Assembly: GCA_036278935.1 (NCBI GenBank)
Contig: DASUKA010000141.1
Span: 1 to 5,430 of the forward strand
Length of the DNA: 5,430 nucleotides
Source of the DNA: DASSNR01 sp036278935
GTDB taxonomy: Bacteria > Gemmatimonadota > Gemmatimonadetes > Gemmatimonadales > Gemmatimonadaceae
Direction: 5' to 3'
Position 1 is the stretch's first letter, and each line of letters begins with the position of its first letter. Below the pieces are notes generated by a model, which did no database searches, was not told the DNA's origin, and worked only from the letters and a program-made list of their open reading frames with translations. Shown piece after piece: positions 1 through 5,430 of this stretch. The position numbers and the translations under genes are program-made.

Positions 1-10
1 GGGCTTTTTT
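1..10 (+). terminator. Possible 3' end of an upstream intrinsic terminator
   Basis: GGGC followed by six T residues at the very left edge looks like the descending arm and U-tract of a rho-independent terminator in an otherwise GC-rich sequence. The matching ascending arm would lie before the window, so this cannot be confirmed. If right, metH begins a new transcription unit, and its promoter is either very close or read through from the left. Confidence 0.2.
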
Positions 11-11
11 G

Positions 12-20
12 TTATCCACA
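12..20 (+). promoter_or_regulatory. Single DnaA-box-like site (TTATCCACA)
   Basis: TTATCCACA matches the strong E. coli DnaA box consensus at all nine positions. It lies 8 bases upstream of the metH ATG. No second box or AT-rich unwinding region is visible here, so this is not evidence for an origin. It could be a DnaA-controlled regulatory site, a titration site or chance; the left flank is outside the window. Confidence 0.3.
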
Positions 21-28
21 CGAGACTC

Positions 29-3000
29 ATGCCCAACCGACTCGATACATCTCGCTACCTCGCTGAACTCCACCGCCGCGTCCTCATCTTCGATGGCGCC
101 ATGGGGACGAATATTCAGCGCCACCACCTCACCGCGGATGACTTCGGCGGCAAGGCGTACGAGGGGTGCAACGACTACCTCGTGCTCACTCGGCCCGACA
201 TCATCCAGGGGATTCATGCGTCCTTTCTCGACGTCGGATGCGACGTCGTGGAGACATGCACCTTCCAGAGCACGCCGCGCCGCCTCGCGGAGTGGGGGCT
301 GGCCGACCGCATGCACGAGCTCAATGTGCGCGCCGCACAGATCGCGCGCGCGGCATGTGAACAGGTGGCCACGCCGGAGCATCCGCGCTTCGTCGCCGGC
401 TCCATGGGCCCCTCCGGCATGCTTCCCTCCAGCAGCGATCCCACGCTCTCCGCCATCACCTTCGGCGAACTGAGCGAGAACTTCTACCAGCAGGCGAAGG
501 GTCTGGTGGAAGGCGGGGTGGACGTGCTCCTCATCGAGACGTCGCAGGACATCCTCGAGGTCAAGGCCGTCATCGCCGGCATCGAGCGGCTGTTCGCGGA
601 GCTCGGACGTCGCGTGCCCATCCAGGCCCAGGTGACGCTCGACGTGAGCGGGCGCATGCTCCTGGGAACCGACATCGCGAGCGCCATGACGACGCTCGAG
701 GCGCTGGGCGTGGACGTGATCGGGCTCAATTGCTCCACCGGGCCCGAGCACATGCGCGAGCCGATTCGCTACCTCGCCGAGCATGCCTCGCGCCCGGTGT
801 CGTGCATTCCGAACGCGGGGCTCCCGCTCAACACCGGGGTCGGCGATGCCGTCTACCCCCTCGAGCCCGAGCCGATGGCGCAGGCGCTCGCCGAGTTCGT
901 GCGCGACTTCGGCGTCGCGATCGTCGGCGGCTGCTGCGGAACGACGCCGGAACATCTGCGCGCGGTGGTGGAGGTGGTGCGGGACAGCCGGAGAGGAGAA
1001 AGGAGAGAGGAGAGCGACGAGGGAGAAGGGAACAGTGAGAAGGGAGAAGAGACGGCCAATCCACGGCCGACAGCCCGGAACCCACATCTCACAACCCATA
1101 ACTCGCTACCCGCCTCTCGCCTCTCTCCTCTCTCCTCTCCCGTCCCTCGCGTCTCCTCCGCCATGCGGGCCATCACGCTGCATCAGGACCCGCCACCGCT
1201 GCTCATCGGGGAACGGGTGAACGCGCAGGGGTCGCGCAGGGTCAAGCGGCTGCTGCTGGCCGACGACTACGAGGGGATCCTCGGCGTGGCGCGCGAACAG
1301 GTGGAGTCGGGGGCGCACGTGCTCGACGTATGCGTGGCGCTCACCGAGCGGGCGGATGAGGCGCAGCAGATGGCGAGCGTCGTCAAGCTGCTCTCCATGG
1401 GCGTCGAGTCGCCGCTCATGATCGATTCCACCGAAGCCGACGTCATCGAGCAGGCGCTGGAGCACGTGCCAGGACGCGCGATCGTCAACTCCATCAACAT
1501 GGAAAACGGCCGCAAGCGCATCGAGGCGGTGCTGCCGCTCGTGAAGAAGCACGGCGCCGCTGTGGTGGCGCTTACCATCGATGAGCAGGGGATGGCAAAG
1601 ACGCGCGCGCGGAAGTTGGAGGTGGCGCGCCGCATCCACGACATCGCCGTGCAGGAGTACGGGCTCACACCCGATGCACTCATCTTCGATGCCCTCACCT
1701 TCACCCTCGCCACCGGCGAACAGGAGTGGGTGGACTCGGCCGCCGAGACGATCGAGGGCATTCGCCTCATCAAGCGCGAGCTGCCGGGCGTGCTCACCTC
1801 GCTCGGCGTGAGCAACGTGAGCTTCGGTCTCTCGACGGCCACGCGCGCCGTGCTCAACTCCGTCTTTCTGCACCACTGCGTGCAGGCAGGGCTCGACATG
1901 GCGATCGTGAACCCCGCGCACATCCGTCCGTACGCGGAGCTATCGGCCGAGGAGCGGACGCTCGCGGACGATCTCGTCTTCAACCGGAACGCGGAGGCGT
2001 TGCAGCGGTTCATCGAATACTTCGACAGCGCGAAAGGCGATGGGCGAGAGGCGCAAGGCGGCAAGGCAGTCGAAGATCCGACCGCCGGCATGACACCCGA
2101 CGAGAAGATCCACTGGCAGATTCTCCACCGGCGCAAGGACGGTATCGAGGAAGTCCTCGACGCGGCGGGGGTGCGCGAGCAGCCGGTGCGCGTGCTGAAC
2201 GAGGTGCTGCTGCCGGCCATGAAGGAGGTGGGCGACAAGTTCGGTGCGGGCGAGCTGATTCTCCCCTTCGTGCTGCAGAGCGCCGAGGTGATGAAGAAGG
2301 CGGTGCGGCACCTGGAGCAGTTCCTCGAGAAGCAGGAGGGCTACACCAAGGGGAAGGTGGTGCTGGCCACCGTGTACGGCGACGTGCACGACATCGGGAA
2401 GTCGCTGGTCAACACGATTCTCTCGAACAACGGCTACACCGTGTACGACCTGGGCAAGCAGGTGCCGGTGAACACGATCATCGACAAGGCGGTGGAGGTG
2501 GGCGCGACGGCCATCGGGCTCTCGGCGCTGCTGGTGTCGACCTCCAAGCAGATGCCCATCTGCGTGCAGGAGCTGGACAAGCGCGGGTTGATGTTCCCAG
2601 TGATGATCGGCGGCGCGGCGATCAATCGGCGCTTCGGCCGCCGCGCGCTCTTCGTGGATGGCGAGCGCGCGTATGCGCCGGGCGTCTTCTATTGTAAGGA
2701 TGCGTTCGAGGGGCTCGACACGATGGAGTCGCTCATCGACGAGGAGCGGCACGCGGCGCTCGTGTCGCGGAACCTCGAGCGCGCGCAGCAGGACGTGTTT
2801 CTGCACACGCAGGTGGGGAAGGACACGGAAGCGGGCAGCAGCGCGGGGGCGCGCAGCGATGTCGCGAGCGACAACGCGGTTCCGCGCGCCCCGTTCTTTG
2901 GAGTGCGCGTGCTCCACGACATTCCGCTGGACGAGGTGCTGGATCTGCTCGACCTGGACGAGCTGTTCCGGCTGCAGTGGGGTGGGCGTGGCTCCGGCGA

Positions 3001-3787
3001 GCAGTTCGAGCGTACGGTGCGCGAGGAGTTCCGCCCCACGCTGGAGCGGCTGCGGGCCGAGGCCGCGCGCGATGGCTGGCTCTCCCCGCGCACGGTGTAT
3101 GGTCTCTTTCCCGTGCAGTCGAGCGGGAACGAGTTGCTCGTGTATGATCCCGCGGCGTACGAGAGCGATGGCGGCTCGTTGCGCGAGATCGCGCGCTTTC
3201 ACTTTCCGCGGCAGGAGGGGCGCGAGCGGCTCTGTCTGGCCGATTACTTCCGCAGCGTGGAGTCGGGCCAGGTGGATGTTGCGGGGTTCCAGGTAGTGAC
3301 GGTTGGCGACGCGGCCACGCGCCGCTTCGAGGATCTGCAGGGACGCGGGGAATATACGGAGGCCTTCTACCTGCACGGTATGTCGGTGGAGGCCGCCGAG
3401 GCGCTTGCCGAGTGGACGCACCGGCGCATCCGTCGCGAGCTGGGGCTGGGTGAAGGTCAGGGAAAGCGCTACTCCTGGGGCTACCCGGCGTGCCCGGACC
3501 TCGAGGAGCACCAGAAGGTGTTCGCGATCCTTCCCGCAGCCGAGGCGCTGGGCATGGAGCTGACCGAGGCGGGGCAGCTCATTCCTGAGCAGTCCACGGC
3601 GGCCATCGTCGTGCACCATCCGGAGGCGAAGTACTATGTGGTGCGGGAGACGGGAGGCGGAACGGCGAGGGAGAAGAAAGGAGAGAGGAAAAAGGAGAAA
3701 GGAGAACCGACTTCGGCGAAGAGGGCGTTGCCGCAAGAGGCAACCCCTCTCTCCCCTCTCCTTTCTCCTCTCGAGAGTTCCGAGTAA
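29..3787 (+). CDS. metH: Cobalamin-dependent methionine synthase, full-domain, with two in-frame low-complexity insertions
   Basis: Cytosolic enzyme that transfers the methyl group of 5-methyltetrahydrofolate through cob(I)alamin to homocysteine, giving methionine and THF. Domains in order: homocysteine-binding barrel (about residues 18-318; DGAMGT at 22-27, zinc ligands Cys235 in GLNCS and Cys302/Cys303 in GGCCGT); pterin-binding DHPS-like barrel (about 384-655; IGERVN at 393-398); four-helix B12 cap (about 688-771); B12-binding Rossmann domain (about 774-905; D785-V-H787-D-I-G790 with the cobalt-ligating histidine, SAL at 832-834, GG at 861-862); SAM-binding reactivation domain (about 958-1205; R1147 and GYPACP at 1151-1156). 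At 1252 residues it is close to E. coli MetH (1227), but about 59 residues (320-378) and a 47-residue tail (1206-1252) are low-complexity sequence made by inverted-repeat elements rich in codons such as AGA and GGA that look foreign here. The ATG at 29 is the only start codon in frame before DGAMGT; the frame is open to the left edge but offers no other start. The Shine-Dalgarno is weak or absent. It overlaps the next gene by one base. Confidence 0.97.
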   Translation: MPNRLDTSRYLAELHRRVLIFDGAMGTNIQRHHLTADDFGGKAYEGCNDYLVLTRPDIIQGIHASFLDVGCDVVETCTFQSTPRRLAEWGLADRMHELNVRAAQIARAACEQVATPEHPRFVAGSMGPSGMLPSSSDPTLSAITFGELSENFYQQAKGLVEGGVDVLLIETSQDILEVKAVIAGIERLFAELGRRVPIQAQVTLDVSGRMLLGTDIASAMTTLEALGVDVIGLNCSTGPEHMREPIRYLAEHASRPVSCIPNAGLPLNTGVGDAVYPLEPEPMAQALAEFVRDFGVAIVGGCCGTTPEHLRAVVEVVRDSRRGERREESDEGEGNSEKGEETANPRPTARNPHLTTHNSLPASRLSPLSSPVPRVSSAMRAITLHQDPPPLLIGERVNAQGSRRVKRLLLADDYEGILGVAREQVESGAHVLDVCVALTERADEAQQMASVVKLLSMGVESPLMIDSTEADVIEQALEHVPGRAIVNSINMENGRKRIEAVLPLVKKHGAAVVALTIDEQGMAKTRARKLEVARRIHDIAVQEYGLTPDALIFDALTFTLATGEQEWVDSAAETIEGIRLIKRELPGVLTSLGVSNVSFGLSTATRAVLNSVFLHHCVQAGLDMAIVNPAHIRPYAELSAEERTLADDLVFNRNAEALQRFIEYFDSAKGDGREAQGGKAVEDPTAGMTPDEKIHWQILHRRKDGIEEVLDAAGVREQPVRVLNEVLLPAMKEVGDKFGAGELILPFVLQSAEVMKKAVRHLEQFLEKQEGYTKGKVVLATVYGDVHDIGKSLVNTILSNNGYTVYDLGKQVPVNTIIDKAVEVGATAIGLSALLVSTSKQMPICVQELDKRGLMFPVMIGGAAINRRFGRRALFVDGERAYAPGVFYCKDAFEGLDTMESLIDEERHAALVSRNLERAQQDVFLHTQVGKDTEAGSSAGARSDVASDNAVPRAPFFGVRVLHDIPLDEVLDLLDLDELFRLQWGGRGSGEQFERTVREEFRPTLERLRAEAARDGWLSPRTVYGLFPVQSSGNELLVYDPAAYESDGGSLREIARFHFPRQEGRERLCLADYFRSVESGQVDVAGFQVVTVGDAATRRFEDLQGRGEYTEAFYLHGMSVEAAEALAEWTHRRIRRELGLGEGQGKRYSWGYPACPDLEEHQKVFAILPAAEALGMELTEAGQLIPEQSTAAIVVHHPEAKYYVVRETGGGTAREKKGERKKEKGEPTSAKRALPQEATPLSPLLSPLESSE
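990..1140. repeat. Element A: long imperfect inverted repeat with purine and pyrimidine arms inside metH
   Basis: The left arm 990-1010 pairs with 1120-1140 at 20 of 21 positions (single A-C mismatch at 1000/1130). The pairing can be extended inward to 1021/1109 at 27 of 32 positions. The left arm is all purine over 990-1014 and the right arm all pyrimidine over 1120-1141. A small hairpin lies in the middle (1053-1069). The element falls between the homocysteine and pterin domains of MetH and is translated in frame, giving an Arg/Glu-rich then Ser/Pro-rich linker at about residues 320-378. Its codons (AGA, GGA, GAA, ACA, CTA, TCT) are more AT-ending than those of the flanking gene. I infer an inserted or expanded repeat; a purely protein-selected linker is less likely because it would not explain the base complementarity. 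Confidence 0.85.
1053..1069. repeat. Central hairpin of element A
   Basis: CGGCC at 1053-1057 is the exact reverse complement of GGCCG at 1065-1069, with a 7-nt loop (AATCCAC). It lies near the middle of the long inverted repeat, so the whole could fold as one extended stem with a structured tip. There is no T-run after it, so it is not a rho-independent terminator. Confidence 0.55.
3667..3772. repeat. Element B: purine-arm/pyrimidine-arm inverted repeat at the metH 3' end
   Basis: There is an unbroken 40-base purine run at 3667-3706 and an unbroken 29-base pyrimidine run at 3744-3772. Pairing 3669-3697 with 3744-3772 gives 24 of 29 pairs (one of them G-T), and all five mismatches are A opposite C. 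The longest perfect block is 11 bp (3675-3685 with 3756-3766). The element encodes the last part of MetH, after the activation domain ends at about residue 1205, as a Lys/Glu/Arg-rich then Pro/Leu/Ser-rich tail, and it ends 14 bases before the gene 2 ATG. It shares the 15-mer AGAAAGGAGAGAGGA with element A (3675-3689 and 997-1011). Confidence 0.85.
3727..3744. repeat. Central hairpin of element B
   Basis: GTTGCC at 3727-3732 and GGCAAC at 3739-3744 are perfect reverse complements around a 6-nt loop (GCAAGA). It forms the tip region of the larger element B inverted repeat. A C/T-mixed tract follows and not a T-run, so an intrinsic terminator is unlikely. The last base overlaps the start of the pyrimidine arm, so hairpin and full long stem compete for one base pair at most. 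Confidence 0.6.
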
Positions 3788-3789
3788 TG
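3785..3789 (+). promoter_or_regulatory. TAATG stop/start overlap coupling metH to gene 2
   Basis: The TAA stop of metH (3785-3787) shares its last A with the ATG of the following gene (3787-3789). Upstream of it there is a pyrimidine-rich arm and only a weak GAGAG, so translation of gene 2 probably depends on ribosomes finishing metH. The overlap is seen directly; the coupling is inferred. Confidence 0.75.
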
Positions 3790-5430
3790 ACTTCCCCCCG
3801 CAACTCCCGCGACTCCCGCGACCTGCTCGATCCCGATCGGGTCATCGTCTTCGATGGGGCGATGGGGACGATGCTGTATGCCAGGGGGGTGTTCATCAAT
3901 CAGTGCTACGACGAGCTGAACGTGCGCGCGCCGGAGCTGGTACGCGACATCCATCGGGCGTACGTGAAGGCTGGCGCCGAGGTACTCGAGACGAACAGCT
4001 TCGGCGCGAACCGGGTGAAGCTGGCGCCGCACGGGCTCGAGTCGCGCGTGGAGGAGCTCAACGAGCGCGCGGCGGCGCTGGCGCGAGAGGCTGCCGGCGA
4101 TCACGTCCTCGTGGCCGGCGCGGCGGGGCCCTTGGGCATCCGGATCGAGCCGTTCGGGCCCACCAGCCGCGAGGAAGCGCAGGAGTATTTCCGCGAGCAG
4201 CTCGCCGCGCTCCGCGCGGGCGGTGCGGATCTGTTCATTCTCGAGACCATGGTGGACCTGCACGAGATGGAGCAGGCCATCCGAGCCGCTCGCGATGTGG
4301 ATGCCAGTGTGCCGGTGATCGCGCAGATGACCATCGGGCAGGACGGACTGACGGTCTACGGCGCGACCCCCGAGGACATCGCTCGCGCGCTGGAGGGGTG
4401 GGGCGCGGACATCGTGGGGCTCAACTGCTCGGTAGGCCCGCAGACAATCCTGGAGGCCATCGAGCGCATGGTGCCTGTGTCATCGCGCAAGCTCAGTGCG
4501 CAGCCCAACGCCGGGATGCCGCGCGACATCAGCGGGCGCACCATGTACATGGCGAGCCCCGAGTACATCGCGAGCTACAGCCGCCATCTCATCCAGGCCG
4601 GCGCCAAGGTCGTTGGCGGATGCTGCGGCACGACGCCCGAGCACATCAAGGCGCTGGTGGAGGGCATCCGGCCGCTGGTTCCGCGCCACCACTGGCGCGC
4701 GTCGCCGCGCTATCAGCTCCCGCATACGGACGACGGCGCCGCCGTACACGCCGGCATCGCCGGCGAGGACGCCGGCACGCAGCCGATCCCGCTTGCCGAC
4801 CGGTCGCGATGGGCGCGGAAGATCGCGTGCGGCGAGTTCGTGACCTCGGTGGAGATCGTCCCGCCGCGCGGCGTGGACGCGAGCACCATGCTCGCCGGCG
4901 TCGCCATGCTCAAGGAGGCGGGGCTGGACGCGGTGAACGTGCCCGACGGCCCCCGTGCGCAGAGCCGCATGGGCGCGCTCATGACGAGCCTGCTCATCGA
5001 GCAGCAGATCGGGATCGAGACGGTCACCCACTACTGCTGCCGCGACCGGAATCTGCTGGGGATGTTGAGCGACCTGCTCGGCGCCGCCGCCATGGGGCTC
5101 CGCAACCTGCTCATCATCACGGGCGACCCGCCCAAGATGGGTCCGTATCCCGACGCGACGGCCGTGTTCGACATCGACTCCATCGGGCTCACGAATCTCG
5201 TGAACCGCCTGAACCACGGTCTCGACCCCGGAGGGCACGCGATCGGCGCGCCGACGCCGTTCGCCATCGGCGTGGGCGTGAATCCCGCCGCGATCGACCT
5301 GGCCTACGAGCTGCGCCGCTTCGAGTGGAAGGTGGATGCGGGCGCCGAGTTCGCGATCACACAACCGGTATTCGACGTCGCCCAACTCGAGTGCTTCCTG
5401 GAGCATACCCAGCACCTCCGCATCCCGATC
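3787..5430 (+). CDS. Bifunctional homocysteine S-methyltransferase / 5,10-methylenetetrahydrofolate reductase, 3' end outside window
   Basis: The frame is open from the ATG at 3787 to the window edge, 548 codons with no stop. The N-terminal half (about residues 18-295) is a zinc-dependent homocysteine methyltransferase barrel: FDGAMGT at 22-28, ETNSFG in the first third, and zinc ligands Cys214 (GLNCS) and Cys279/Cys280 (GGCCGT). A variable linker follows (about 296-340). From about 344 it is an FAD-dependent MTHFR barrel: VEIVPPRG with Glu356 (matching the catalytic Glu of E. coli MetF), HYCCRDRN, ITGDPPK with Asp447, and ITQPVFD with Gln526. This order is that of B. subtilis YitJ (about 612 residues), so roughly 60-75 residues are missing. 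The reductase half makes 5-methyl-THF, the methyl donor for the MetH encoded just upstream. Which methyl donor the HMT half uses cannot be read from the sequence. The start is set by the TAATG overlap and by DGAMGT lying 22 residues in, as in the MetH N-terminus. No strong Shine-Dalgarno precedes it (only GAGAG at 3773-3777), so termination-reinitiation after metH is likely. metF would be an alternative label, but the fused HMT domain argues against a plain MetF. Confidence 0.95.
   Translation, partial: MTSPRNSRDSRDLLDPDRVIVFDGAMGTMLYARGVFINQCYDELNVRAPELVRDIHRAYVKAGAEVLETNSFGANRVKLAPHGLESRVEELNERAAALAREAAGDHVLVAGAAGPLGIRIEPFGPTSREEAQEYFREQLAALRAGGADLFILETMVDLHEMEQAIRAARDVDASVPVIAQMTIGQDGLTVYGATPEDIARALEGWGADIVGLNCSVGPQTILEAIERMVPVSSRKLSAQPNAGMPRDISGRTMYMASPEYIASYSRHLIQAGAKVVGGCCGTTPEHIKALVEGIRPLVPRHHWRASPRYQLPHTDDGAAVHAGIAGEDAGTQPIPLADRSRWARKIACGEFVTSVEIVPPRGVDASTMLAGVAMLKEAGLDAVNVPDGPRAQSRMGALMTSLLIEQQIGIETVTHYCCRDRNLLGMLSDLLGAAAMGLRNLLIITGDPPKMGPYPDATAVFDIDSIGLTNLVNRLNHGLDPGGHAIGAPTPFAIGVGVNPAAIDLAYELRRFEWKVDAGAEFAITQPVFDVAQLECFLEHTQHLRIPI
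3803..3820 (+). repeat. Two tandem 9-bp units at the gene 2 N-terminus
   Basis: ACTCCCGCG occurs twice in a row (3803-3811 and 3812-3820). It encodes part of the short polar leader NSRDSRD before the conserved barrel starts. Being a multiple of three, a change in copy number would keep the frame. It is probably simple slippage in an unconstrained N-terminal extension. Confidence 0.6.

Noticed and set aside
990..1140. CRISPR-like or tandem repeat array
   Set aside because: The repeats are one inverted pair with a unique middle, not regularly spaced direct repeats with spacers.
1163..1165. ATG after element A as a separate start, splitting metH into an HMT gene and a pterin/B12 gene
   Set aside because: The frame is continuous through the element with no stop, there is no proper Shine-Dalgarno just before 1163, and the fused order is the normal MetH architecture. 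Internal initiation is not excluded but is not supported.
1940..3736. Long minus-strand open frame of 598 codons opposite metH
   Set aside because: It is a shadow of the GC-rich codon pattern of metH. The translation is Arg/His/Leu-rich with no recognisable domain, and the plus-strand frame carries all the MetH motifs.
3727..3772. Hairpin at the metH end as an intrinsic terminator
   Set aside because: The stem is followed by mixed C/T sequence and not a T-run, it lies inside the coding sequence, and the next gene overlaps metH by one base.
3832..3841. Perfect 10-bp palindrome CCCGATCGGG as an operator
   Set aside because: It lies inside gene 2 and codes for the residues just before the conserved barrel; a single short GC-rich palindrome is expected by chance in this base composition.
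4750..4776. Three GCCGGC hexamers within 27 bases in the gene 2 interdomain linker
   Set aside because: The hexamers encode Ala-Gly-rich linker residues in GC-rich DNA; spacing is irregular and nothing else marks it as a functional site.
4480..5415. Minus-strand open frame of 311 codons opposite gene 2
   Set aside because: It overlaps the conserved HMT and MTHFR motifs of the plus strand and shows an Arg/His/Ala-rich composition with no known motif.

Overview
The window is GC-rich and holds two genes of one-carbon and methionine metabolism, both on the plus strand. The first is a complete, full-domain cobalamin-dependent methionine synthase (metH). The second is the 5' part, 548 codons, of a bifunctional homocysteine S-methyltransferase / 5,10-methylenetetrahydrofolate reductase of the B. 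subtilis YitJ type, which runs off the right edge. No RNA gene, CRISPR array, transposase or minus-strand gene is supported.

Layout: positions 1-28 are a short leader. It has a T-run that could end an upstream terminator, a perfect match to the DnaA box consensus, and no clear Shine-Dalgarno. metH fills 29-3787. Its stop codon overlaps the start of the second gene by one base (TAATG), so the two are probably one translationally coupled operon. The MTHFR half of gene 2 would make 5-methyl-THF. MetH would use it to methylate homocysteine through cobalamin, and the HMT half of gene 2 is a second, B12-independent homocysteine methyltransferase domain.

The unusual part is two purine-arm / pyrimidine-arm inverted repeats inside the metH reading frame. 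Element A (core 990-1140) sits in the linker between the homocysteine and pterin domains and explains about 59 low-complexity residues. Element B (core 3667-3772) supplies a 47-residue tail after the activation domain and ends 14 bases before the gene 2 start codon. The two share an exact 15-nt purine block, similar pyrimidine arms and a small central hairpin, yet differ in the middle. They look like two copies of a dispersed palindromic element that inserts in frame at places the protein tolerates. This recalls the Rickettsia palindromic elements in principle, but no sequence relationship to them is claimed.

Organism: the high GC, the MetH subtype (GERVNAQGS, PPPLLIGER and YSWGYPACPD motifs) and the purine-rich palindromes in and between genes would fit a Gemmatimonadota or similar environmental GC-rich bacterium. 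This is a low-confidence guess from general familiarity and was not tested.
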